From NCBI GenBank assembly GCA_965247355.1, contig OZ252011.1, forward strand, positions 310,001-374,000: a stretch of 64,000 nucleotides of DNA, given 5' to 3'. Shown here piece by piece: positions 9,506 to 18,111 of this stretch. Made by a program: the position numbers and the translations under genes. Source of the stretch: RHLJ01 sp965247355 (lineage in GTDB: Bacteria > Bacteroidota > Rhodothermia > Balneolales > Balneolaceae). The notes under the pieces were generated by a model, which worked only from the letters and a program-made list of their open reading frames with translations, was not told the origin of the DNA and did not search any database. Numbering within the stretch: the stretch's first letter is position 1; every line of letters begins with the position of its first letter.

Positions 9506-12500
9506 ATGAAATCAATACTCAAAATAACTCCACTTCTTCTAATTCTTCAATTGCTAATAATATCACCTGTTTTAGCTCAGTTTTCGGGAGGATCGGGAAC
9601 TTCTGGTGATCCGTGGCAGATAACAACTATAGCAGATCTTCAGGAGATGAATGATTATTTAGGAGATAATTACGAACTAATTAACGACATCGATGCATCT
9701 GATACTGAGAATTGGAATTCCGGTGCAGGGTTTCTTCCCATAGAATATGTAAGTGGTAATTTTGATGGAAACGGGTATATAATCAGCGGGCTCTATATCA
9801 ACCTTCCGGATAGTAATTATGTAGGGTTGTTTCGAGGGAGTACATCAAGTGCTAACATTTTCGATGTTGGCTTGGAGGATGTGAATATAACCGGCAAGAA
9901 TTATGTGGCAGGAATTATGGGACTCAATAATGGTGAAATATCGGGTAGTTATGTTACTGGAACTGTTGATGCAGGTGATTATGCGGCTGGGATATCCGGG
10001 CAAAACAACGGGACTCTTTCCGATACATACTCCGTAGCCACAATAACAGGAGATGATATTGCTGGTGGTATTTCCGGAGATAATACCGACACCATTATCG
10101 ACTCATACTATGCCGGAGTAATTTCAGGTACTACCAATATAGGTGGATTGGTTGGAACAAACTCCGGTACCGTTGCCACCAGCTATTGGGATAAAGAAAC
10201 ATCCGGTATTACAACTTCAGCCGCAGGGACCGGATTAACAAGTTTGGGAATGGTAGCAGAAGATTCTCTAACTGGATTCGATTTTTCAAGTGTCTGGGAT
10301 ATTGATGAAGGTCAGAGGTATCCATTCCTGCAGTGGGAAGGGACTTCAGATGACCACAATATTCCGCTTGAAGCACCAACATCGCTTACAGGTTCATTTG
10401 GGAATACCTCAGCATCACTTTCATGGACCGTTCCATCTATCAACACTCCAAACGGATATAATGTGTACCGAAATTCAGTCAAAATTAATGGAAGTCTGGT
10501 TACCTCAACTTCATATAATGATACCGGTTTAACTAACGGAACGAGCTATAATTACACCATCAGCGCAGAATATAACAGCGGAGAAAGTTTTAAAACCAGC
10601 TCAATAAATGTAACCCCATATCCTTTTGATGGAGGTAGTGGCTCCTCAGGCAATCCCTGGGAAATAGCAACTCCCGCCCAACTGGATTCTATTCGTAATT
10701 ATCCAAGTAGTCATTTTATTCTTACTTCTGATATTGATTTAAATACATCTCCTTATAACACTGGAAATGGCTGGGATCCTATTGGAAGTAGCTCATCAGA
10801 TAATTTTTCAGGGTCATTTGATGGAGATGGGTATGTTATTTCCAATTTGTACATAAACAGGTCATCGGAAAACTATGTGGGTCTGTTTGGGTATGCAGAT
10901 CCAGTGAATATTTCAGGTGCAGAGTTTTCTGATATTATACTAGAAAATGTAGATATATCGGGACAAAATTATACCGGAGCTTTAATTGGATATTTGGATG
11001 ATGAAACCGTTGAGAATAGCTATTCTTCAGGTTCTGTTTCCGGAGTTGATCATGTCGGAGGTTTTATTGGTAGTATCTTTTCTGGAAAGATTTCAAAAAG
11101 TTACAGTACAGCGATTGTTTCAGGAGATGATAGAGTAGGTGGGTTTTTAGGAAGTACCGTCATATCTGAAATCATTTATAATTATGCAACTGGATCTGTT
11201 TCAGGAGATGATCAGGTTGGTGGGTTTGTCGGTTATATGGATGGAGGTGGTACAAATGTTGGAGTGTATTACTCTTATTCAGTGGGATTAGTACAAGGAT
11301 CTACCAACACTCATGGGTTTGTAGGCTATAATAATGGCAGTGGAGTAGTATTTGAAAGCTACTGGAACTCAAGTACATCTGGTCACTCCTCAGTTTCAGG
11401 AACAGGTGGGTACCCTGAACCAACCTCAAATTTTTTGAAAGATAGTACCTTTGTTAATTGGGACTTCACTAATACATGGGATATTTATGAAGGGTATAGT
11501 TTCCCATTTCTGAGAGATGTTGGAACTCACCGAACAAATATCTTAGAAATTAGTGGTTCAGAAGGCTGGAGGCTAATGTCGTCTCCAGTAAAAGAAATTG
11601 GATATGACTCTTTGTTGAAAGACCTCTGGACTCAGGGATTTACAGGGTCAGATGCAGAATCAGGAGATAATACTGTTTATAATTGGAGTGAATCAGCGAG
11701 TCAATTTCAGCAGGTTGAGGGTTCAGATGGAGATGATAATATACAATCTGGTAAAGGAATCTTGGTGTATGCTTTTGATGATCAGGATAATGATGGTTCT
11801 GGCGACGGATTCCCGAAGACAATAATACTCGAAGGAAATACAAAGAACAGTGATGAAAGTTTGAGTATTTCATTTACGGATACAGGGGATGGAGCCAATG
11901 ATGGCTGGAACCTGGTTGGAAATCCGTATCCATATCCCATAAACTGGGCAGCGGCTTCCGGGTGGACTAAGACAAATGTTGACGCTTCCTTTTATATATG
12001 GAATGCTGCTGACGGGGAGTACCAAAGTCACAATGGTATAGCAGGAACTTTACCGGACTCTCTGATAGCTCCCGGGCAAGGATTCTGGGTGAAATCGAAT
12101 GCATCTGGTCCTTCGATTACTCTTACTCCGGATGTTCGAAGTAGCGGAGGTCAGCTATTAAAACAAAAACCGACTCCTCAGATCCGGTTCTCTTTAAAAG
12201 GAAATGAAAAGTCTTCCTCAACAATTTTTACATTTGATGCATCAGCTACGATAGCGAAAGACCCTCTGGATGCTTATAAGCTACAATCTCTAAAAGCTGA
12301 ATACCTTTCTTTATTCAGCTATTCAGAAGAAGGAACAGTATTAGATATCAATGCTTTACCATTTGAATCTGAAGAGTCCATAAGTATTGATCTTGATTTC
12401 AGTACGGGCGGATGGCCATCCGGCCCGATAAGCATGGAATTAAATTGGAAACGGTCATCTTTACCTGAAAACTGGAAAATCGAACTCTCAGACAATCAAA

Positions 12501-13027
12501 CTGGTGAGACTATTGATTTGAAAGGAACTTCTTCATACAAATTTGAGATGGAAGCAGGGGCTTCCGCCAAGCGTTCCACAGCATTACAGGAGAAGGAAAG
12601 TATAGAGTCCCCTCTTGAGAGGGGATTGAGGGGTGTGTCAGAATGGGCTCCAACAGTTATTAAAGCATCAGGAAAAAATAAGACTAAAGCCTCAACTCCC
12701 CGATTTACGGTTACCATCACACCGGCAAATGTAGTATCCAATGAAGGATTTAACGAGTTGCCTGAGACCTTCGATATGGCACAAAACTATCCGAATCCGT
12801 TCAACCCAAGTACGGTAATTGACTACCAGTTGCCGGAGTACAGCAAAGTTGAACTTTCCGTTTTTGATATGCTGGGAAGAAAGGTAGCAACCTTAGTAGA
12901 TGCCCAGGTTCAGGCCGGATATCACCAGGTTACTTTTGATGCCGGCAGTTTGGCATCGGGTATGTACTTGTACCGCTTAGCCGCTAATGGTAAGGTATTC
13001 ACCAAAAAACTTACTCTGATTAAGTAA
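9506..13027 (+). CDS. Large GLUG-repeat surface protein with Fn3 and T9SS sorting domain
   Basis: 1173 residues. Signal peptide (1-24); first GLUG-type repeat block (about 30-275) starting FSGGSGTSGDPWQI; a fibronectin-III-like domain (about 287-370); a second GLUG block (about 373-670) with repeats of the VGGFIGS / GSVSGDDQVGGFVG kind; a region with WRLMSSPV and WNLVGNPYPY (about 690-860); and a C-terminal type A sorting domain (about 1088-1173) beginning NYPNPFNPST and ending KKLTLIK. I infer secretion by the type IX system and surface attachment or release; adhesion or polymer binding is plausible. Residues about 1034-1045 (SPLERGLRGVSE) are encoded by a copy of a dispersed palindromic repeat that lies in frame, so it looks like a repeat insertion tolerated by a linker. 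Confidence 0.85.
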   Translation: MKSILKITPLLLILQLLIISPVLAQFSGGSGTSGDPWQITTIADLQEMNDYLGDNYELINDIDASDTENWNSGAGFLPIEYVSGNFDGNGYIISGLYINLPDSNYVGLFRGSTSSANIFDVGLEDVNITGKNYVAGIMGLNNGEISGSYVTGTVDAGDYAAGISGQNNGTLSDTYSVATITGDDIAGGISGDNTDTIIDSYYAGVISGTTNIGGLVGTNSGTVATSYWDKETSGITTSAAGTGLTSLGMVAEDSLTGFDFSSVWDIDEGQRYPFLQWEGTSDDHNIPLEAPTSLTGSFGNTSASLSWTVPSINTPNGYNVYRNSVKINGSLVTSTSYNDTGLTNGTSYNYTISAEYNSGESFKTSSINVTPYPFDGGSGSSGNPWEIATPAQLDSIRNYPSSHFILTSDIDLNTSPYNTGNGWDPIGSSSSDNFSGSFDGDGYVISNLYINRSSENYVGLFGYADPVNISGAEFSDIILENVDISGQNYTGALIGYLDDETVENSYSSGSVSGVDHVGGFIGSIFSGKISKSYSTAIVSGDDRVGGFLGSTVISEIIYNYATGSVSGDDQVGGFVGYMDGGGTNVGVYYSYSVGLVQGSTNTHGFVGYNNGSGVVFESYWNSSTSGHSSVSGTGGYPEPTSNFLKDSTFVNWDFTNTWDIYEGYSFPFLRDVGTHRTNILEISGSEGWRLMSSPVKEIGYDSLLKDLWTQGFTGSDAESGDNTVYNWSESASQFQQVEGSDGDDNIQSGKGILVYAFDDQDNDGSGDGFPKTIILEGNTKNSDESLSISFTDTGDGANDGWNLVGNPYPYPINWAAASGWTKTNVDASFYIWNAADGEYQSHNGIAGTLPDSLIAPGQGFWVKSNASGPSITLTPDVRSSGGQLLKQKPTPQIRFSLKGNEKSSSTIFTFDASATIAKDPLDAYKLQSLKAEYLSLFSYSEEGTVLDINALPFESEESISIDLDFSTGGWPSGPISMELNWKRSSLPENWKIELSDNQTGETIDLKGTSSYKFEMEAGASAKRSTALQEKESIESPLERGLRGVSEWAPTVIKASGKNKTKASTPRFTVTITPANVVSNEGFNELPETFDMAQNYPNPFNPSTVIDYQLPEYSKVELSVFDMLGRKVATLVDAQVQAGYHQVTFDAGSLASGMYLYRLAANGKVFTKKLTLIK
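12607..12639 (+). repeat. Dispersed palindromic repeat inside a coding sequence (copy 1)
   Basis: A GTCCCCTCTTGAGAGGGGAT unit followed by a G-rich GGGGTGTG tail. A near-identical copy occurs in non-coding DNA at 35469-35500. CCCCTCTTGAGAGGGG is itself an exact 16-base palindrome. This copy lies in frame within the GLUG protein gene. Confidence 0.75.
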
Positions 13028-13122
13028 AAAAGACATACAGTCAACTTTTTGAGAAGCTGAAGCAACACTGTAAATAAACGAAATCATATTCTAAATGCAG
13101 AATTTTAATCAAGCATGGACCA

Positions 13123-13323
13123 ATGAAAAAAACACTACTTGGACTTACATTTACAATCTTACTTGTACTATTCACAAATGAGATTATTTTAGCTCAACCC
13201 CCACTTCCGGCAGCTCCTTCTGCAGCCCCAATTGACGGCGGACTTGGATTGCTTGCCGCTGCCGGTGGAGCGTATGCATGGAAAAAGCTTCGGAATAAGA
13301 AGGAAAGTAATATAGATCTCTGA
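13123..13323 (+). CDS. Tiny PID-CTERM-like exported protein
   Basis: 66 residues: a signal peptide (about 1-24, ending ILAQ), a short proline/alanine linker, then APIDGGLGLLAAAGGAYAWKK and a basic end. The PIDGG motif, a hydrophobic helix and a basic tail match the PID-CTERM protein-sorting signal reported in Bacteroidota, thought to be handled by an exosortase-like or related sorting enzyme. Almost nothing remains once both signals are removed, so it may be a small membrane or processed peptide. It lies 95 bases downstream of the GLUG/T9SS gene. No sorting enzyme is in the window. Confidence 0.65.
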   Translation: MKKTLLGLTFTILLVLFTNEIILAQPPLPAAPSAAPIDGGLGLLAAAGGAYAWKKLRNKKESNIDL

Positions 13324-13349
13324 ATAATAAGTTATCTACATTCGACGAA

Positions 13350-14366
13350 TTACCAAAACAATTTCCCAGTTGGATCCTGTTTAAGTGATTGAAGCACCTT
13401 CATGTAATTGGCTCGCTCAAAAGCAGCGGGTTCTGAAGTATGAATATGACTCATACTTCCCCTAAACTCATGGATTGAATTACATTCATAATCTTCCATC
13501 CAGCGTTTCAATTCAGAGAGAATTTCAGGAATTCGGTCAATTCCATTTAATAGTAATTCGGAAGCAATCATAGTGACGTTGGCTCCCGCAAGTAATCCTT
13601 TCACAACATCCGATCCGTTATGAATTCCTGTTGTAATAGCTATGTCTGCTTTAACTTTTTTATAAAGTATAGCAGCCCAGCGGAGTGGAAGGCGGAGTTC
13701 ACTCGAATTACTTAGAATAAGGTGAGGGACTACTTCCATAGCTCTTATATCGAAATCCGGCTGGTAAAAACGATTGAACATGACTAAACCTTTAGCTCCT
13801 TGTTGAATCATTCGCTTAGCCATATTTGGAATGGAGGAGAAGAACGTTCCAAATTTGACAGCAACCGGAATGTTAACAGCATTGCAAACACTTCGAATTA
13901 CTTCAAGGTACTGTGCCTCAACTTCTGCACCGGTTTTATCAGGATCAGTTGGGATATAATAGATATTGAGTTCCAGAGCATCTGCTCCAGCTTCTTCAAT
14001 TAACTTAGCAAAGTTGATCCATCCACCGTTTGAGATTCCATTCAGGCTTCCAATAATAGGAACAGACACTGATTTTTTAGCTTCGTAAATATGATCTAAA
14101 TAAGAATCGGGTCCGACTTCATATTCCTCTAAATCCGGCAGGTAACTCAGTGCCTCGCCGAAGCTTTCTGTTCCATGTGACAGGAAATGATCCAGTTCCA
14201 TACTGGTTGCATTGATCTGCTCTTCAAATAACGAATGCATCACAATTGCTCCGGCTCCGGCATCTGCCATCCGTTTGATACTATCCAGATTTTTGGAAAG
14301 AGGAGAGGCCGATGGAACCAAAGGGTTTTTTAATTCAAGTCCGAGGTAGCGTGTTGAAAGATCCAT
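13350..14366 (-). CDS. Dihydroorotate-dehydrogenase-like flavoprotein next to NifJ
   Basis: 338 residues with the TIM-barrel dihydroorotate dehydrogenase fold: LKNPLVPSASPLSKN at the start, PIIGSLNG, ADALELNIYY, VAVKFG and TTGIHNGSDVVKGLLAGAN for FMN binding. Members of this group are commonly found beside pyruvate:flavodoxin oxidoreductase and are not the pyrimidine-pathway PyrD; the substrate is not known to me. The start is firm: AGGAG (14372-14376 on the complement) precedes the ATG and overlaps the nifJ stop codon, so the two genes are cotranscribed and probably translationally coupled. Confidence 0.85.
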   Translation of the reverse strand: MDLSTRYLGLELKNPLVPSASPLSKNLDSIKRMADAGAGAIVMHSLFEEQINATSMELDHFLSHGTESFGEALSYLPDLEEYEVGPDSYLDHIYEAKKSVSVPIIGSLNGISNGGWINFAKLIEEAGADALELNIYYIPTDPDKTGAEVEAQYLEVIRSVCNAVNIPVAVKFGTFFSSIPNMAKRMIQQGAKGLVMFNRFYQPDFDIRAMEVVPHLILSNSSELRLPLRWAAILYKKVKADIAITTGIHNGSDVVKGLLAGANVTMIASELLLNGIDRIPEILSELKRWMEDYECNSIHEFRGSMSHIHTSEPAAFERANYMKVLQSLKQDPTGKLFW

Positions 14367-14374
14367 GACTTCTC

Positions 14375-17300
14375 CTATTCGGTTTCGGTTGTTGGTTTTA
14401 TGGGTTCGGCTGCCTGTGCTTCAAGAGATTTCCAGTGATTATTAACCCACTTCTGTGCATCCTCAAGATATTCCCTGGATTTTCTGGGATTGGTTTGAGT
14501 AAGTAGTTTGTAGCGCTGCTCATTGTAAATGTAATCCCGCAAAGGAAACTTAGGTGCTTTTGAATCTAACTGAAGTGGATTTTTGTCCAATTCACGAACT
14601 CTTGGATCAAAACGATAAATCGGCCAGTAACCGGAATCGGTAGCCAGCTTTTGTTGATTCATCCCTTTCGACATATTGATGCCATGTGCAATACAGTGAC
14701 TGTAGGCAATAATGATCGAAGGACCATCATAGGACTCTGCTTCTTTAAAGGCTTTGATTACCTGGTTTTCATTTGCTCCCATGGCAACTTGTGCTACATA
14801 TACATAACCATAATCCATAGCTATTTTAGCAAGGTCTTTTTTAGGTGTTGCCTTTCCTCCCGCAGCAAACTTAGCAATTGCTCCGAGTCCCGTAGCTTTT
14901 GAAGCCTGACCACCTGTATTGGAATAGACTTCGGTATCCATCACCAGAACATTTACATTCTGACCTGAAGCAAGCACATGATCTAGTCCGCCAAAACCGA
15001 TGTCGTACGCCCAGCCATCGCCACCAATAATCCAAACGGATTTCCTGACAAGGGCATCGGCGAATTCTTCCAGTCTTCTGCTTCTTTTAGTTGCTTTTCC
15101 AGACAGCCGTTTCAATAACTCTTCGACTCGTTTCTTCTGTTCCTGAATTCCTTCTTCTGTGGACTGATCTGCACTAATTAAATCGTCTGCCAAGGATTCA
15201 GGAATTTCTTTTCCTTTCATTTGTTTGAGGATATTCCAGGCAGTTTCGGTTTTCTTATCGGCCGCCAGTCTCATTCCCAATCCAAATTCAGCATTGTCTT
15301 CAAATAAAGAATTATTCCATGCAGGGCCTTTTCCTTCTTTATCAGTACACCAGGGAGTGGTAGGTAAATTACCACCATAAATACTGGAGCATCCGGTGGC
15401 ATTAGCCACAATCATACGGTCACCGAATAAACGGGTAAGCAGACTCAGATAAGGAGTTTCACCGCAGCCGGCACAAGCACCTGAAAACTCGAAATAAGGA
15501 TCGAGGAGCTGAGTCTCTTTAATCTTATTGAACTCAATTTCGGGATGATCTTTGATCTTAACAGACGGCAGATCCACAAAGAAGTCCCAATTCTTTTGTT
15601 CCTTTTTCTGAACCGGAAGTTTAGATTCCATATTCAGTGCTTTACGACTCACATTGCTTTTATCCTTCACAGGGCATACTTCCACACAAATAGAGCAACC
15701 GGTACAGTCATCTACAGAAACCTGTAAGGTATATTCCTGCTCCTTGAATTCTTTGAACCGGGCTTTAGTATGTTTGAAATCTTTAGGCGAGGACTTCAAC
15801 TCTGCGGGTTCAACCACTTTGGCACGGATTACAGAATGTGGACAAGCAACCACACATTTTCCACACTGGATACAGATATCCGGATCCCAAACCGGAACTT
15901 CCATCGCAATATCGCGCTTTTCCCATTGGGTAGTTCCGGAAGGATAGGTGCCATCGCAAGGCAAGGCACTCACAGGAAGATCATCGCCTTGTCCATTTAT
16001 GATTTGTGCAATCACTTCTTGTACAAATTCAGGCGATTCTTTAGGGAGTTTAGTACCGATTGAGATTCTTGATTTAGCTTCATCCGAAGTCTCAACTTTA
16101 TGCAGATACTCCAGCGACATATCGACTGCCGCGAAATTCATATTTACAATAGATTTCCCGCGCTTTCCGTATGTTTTCTCAATGTATTCTTTGATTTTAT
16201 CTATAGCCTGTTTCTTGGGTAACACACCTGAAATAGCAAAGAAACAGGTTTGCATGACGGTGTTGATACGAATTCCCAGACCTGCCTTTTTTGCAACTTC
16301 ATAGGCATCAATAACAAAAAGCTTCAGGTTCTTTTCATGAATTTGCTGCTGTACTTTTTTGGGAAGCTTTTTCCATACCTGATCTGGTTTGAAGGGAGCA
16401 TTTAGTAGTACAGTTGCTCCTTCGGCAGCCAATTCCAAGGTACCGTAGCGTTGCAGGAATCCAAATTGATGAACCCCAACGAAATTGGCATTTTTTATCA
16501 GATAAGGGCGTTTTACTTCTCCTTTACCAAAACGAAGGTGCGAGATGGTACGTGCTCCTGATTTCTTAGAATCATAAACAAAATATCCCTGAGCATTAAG
16601 ATCTGTTTCTTCCCCGATTATTTTGATGGAGTTTTTATTGGCTCCGACCGTCCCGTCGGATCCTAATCCCCAGAAAACAGCACGGATAGTATCTTTAGTT
16701 TCAATATCGAATTCAGGATCATAATCCAGTGAGGTGTTGGTTACATCATCTTTAATTCCGATGGTGAAATGGTTTTTGGGATGTTCTTCATTCAGTTCAT
16801 CAAAAATCGATTTCACCATAGCAGGCGTGAATTCTTTGGATGAAAGTCCGTACCTGCCTCCGGTAATTTTCGGGATTCTTGAAAACTTAGGGTTTGCAGA
16901 AGATTGATCTTCAATCAATGCAGAAATTACATCCTGGTACAAAGGCTCACCGAGTGCTCCGGGTTCTTTAGTTCGATCCAGAACGGCAATGGAGCGTACG
17001 GTTTCAGGGAGTTCTGTAAGTAAATGCTTTATTGAAAATGGACGGAAGAGGCGGACTTTTAATACACCTACTTTTTCATCTTCCTTAGCCAGATATTCTG
17101 CGGTTTGAGCTGCTGTATCAGCTCCTGATCCCATGATAATAATTACTCTTTCAGCATCGGGTGCACCTACATAATCAAATAACCGATAGCTGCGACCTGT
17201 TAGTTTTTCAAAATCACGCATCAAGCGATACATATAACCGGGAGTATCATTATAGAAGGAGTTAGTGGTTTCACGTGCCTGAAAGAATACATCAGGGTTT

Positions 17301-17959
17301 TGTGCAGTTCCCCGGATAAAAGGTTTGTTAGGATTCATTCCCCGATCGCGGTGTGCTTTAACCATTTCAGGATCGATCATTTTTTTAATGACCGAATCAG
17401 GCAGAACTTCAATTTTGGCAATTTCATGAGAAGTTCGGAATCCGTCAAAAATATGTAAAAAAGGTATTCTGGTATTAAGAGTTGCAGCCTGAGAAATCAG
17501 GGAGAAATCCATCACTTCCTGCACATTGTTTGCGAAGAGCATTCCCCAGCCTGCTGAACGTACTGCCATCACATCGGTATGATCTCCAAAAATGGAAAGT
17601 GCCTGAGTAGCAAGAGAACGTGCAGCAATATGAAATACAGTAGGGGTGAGCTCACCGGCGATTTTATACATATTGGGCAACATCAGCAATAAACCCTGAC
17701 TAGCGGTAAATGTGGTAGTCAGTGATCCGGACTGGAGTGAACCATGAACAGTTCCTGCCGCACCGCCTTCACTCTGCATCTCAATAATTTTGGGAATATC
17801 GCCCCAGATATTTTGTTCACGTTTAACAGCCCACGCGTCAGCCCATTCGCCCATGGGGGAGGCAGGAGTGATAGGATAGATTGCTATTACTTCGTTAGTT
17901 TTAAAGGCAACATGTGCAGCGGCTTCGTTGCCATCCATTGTTCGAATTATCTGATCCAT
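14375..17959 (-). CDS. nifJ: Pyruvate:ferredoxin (flavodoxin) oxidoreductase
   Basis: 1194 residues, full family length for the single-chain enzyme that converts pyruvate and CoA to acetyl-CoA and CO2 and reduces ferredoxin or flavodoxin. Order: pyrimidine-binding domain (YPITPASPMGEWAD near the start), domain II, gamma domain, two [4Fe-4S] motifs CIQCGKCVVAC (Cys696, 699, 702, 706) and CTGCSICVEVC (Cys752, 755, 758, 762), then the TPP domain with CAGCGETPY and GDGWAYDIGFGGLDHVL to SNTGGQ (about 980-1025). AGGAG precedes the ATG. The enzyme is oxygen-sensitive in many species but is common in aerobic Balneolota and Rhodothermota, so it does not by itself imply anaerobic life. Confidence 0.97.
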   Translation of the reverse strand: MDQIIRTMDGNEAAAHVAFKTNEVIAIYPITPASPMGEWADAWAVKREQNIWGDIPKIIEMQSEGGAAGTVHGSLQSGSLTTTFTASQGLLLMLPNMYKIAGELTPTVFHIAARSLATQALSIFGDHTDVMAVRSAGWGMLFANNVQEVMDFSLISQAATLNTRIPFLHIFDGFRTSHEIAKIEVLPDSVIKKMIDPEMVKAHRDRGMNPNKPFIRGTAQNPDVFFQARETTNSFYNDTPGYMYRLMRDFEKLTGRSYRLFDYVGAPDAERVIIIMGSGADTAAQTAEYLAKEDEKVGVLKVRLFRPFSIKHLLTELPETVRSIAVLDRTKEPGALGEPLYQDVISALIEDQSSANPKFSRIPKITGGRYGLSSKEFTPAMVKSIFDELNEEHPKNHFTIGIKDDVTNTSLDYDPEFDIETKDTIRAVFWGLGSDGTVGANKNSIKIIGEETDLNAQGYFVYDSKKSGARTISHLRFGKGEVKRPYLIKNANFVGVHQFGFLQRYGTLELAAEGATVLLNAPFKPDQVWKKLPKKVQQQIHEKNLKLFVIDAYEVAKKAGLGIRINTVMQTCFFAISGVLPKKQAIDKIKEYIEKTYGKRGKSIVNMNFAAVDMSLEYLHKVETSDEAKSRISIGTKLPKESPEFVQEVIAQIINGQGDDLPVSALPCDGTYPSGTTQWEKRDIAMEVPVWDPDICIQCGKCVVACPHSVIRAKVVEPAELKSSPKDFKHTKARFKEFKEQEYTLQVSVDDCTGCSICVEVCPVKDKSNVSRKALNMESKLPVQKKEQKNWDFFVDLPSVKIKDHPEIEFNKIKETQLLDPYFEFSGACAGCGETPYLSLLTRLFGDRMIVANATGCSSIYGGNLPTTPWCTDKEGKGPAWNNSLFEDNAEFGLGMRLAADKKTETAWNILKQMKGKEIPESLADDLISADQSTEEGIQEQKKRVEELLKRLSGKATKRSRRLEEFADALVRKSVWIIGGDGWAYDIGFGGLDHVLASGQNVNVLVMDTEVYSNTGGQASKATGLGAIAKFAAGGKATPKKDLAKIAMDYGYVYVAQVAMGANENQVIKAFKEAESYDGPSIIIAYSHCIAHGINMSKGMNQQKLATDSGYWPIYRFDPRVRELDKNPLQLDSKAPKFPLRDYIYNEQRYKLLTQTNPRKSREYLEDAQKWVNNHWKSLEAQAAEPIKPTTETE

Positions 17960-18111
17960 AGTGCTCCTCTATTAATTCATGCTATGGAACACAGTAATTA
18001 TGCAATGTGAAATTCGGATGAATTTTTAAGAGTTGGATCATGGCTACTGCCGGAGAAGCCTATTCATTAAAGAAACTTCGTGACAGAAAAGAAAAATAAA
18101 TTGAGTAGAAT

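Noticed and set aside
14375..17959. Large NifJ as evidence of nitrogen fixation
   Set aside because: No nif genes are nearby and single-chain pyruvate oxidoreductase is widespread outside nitrogen fixers.
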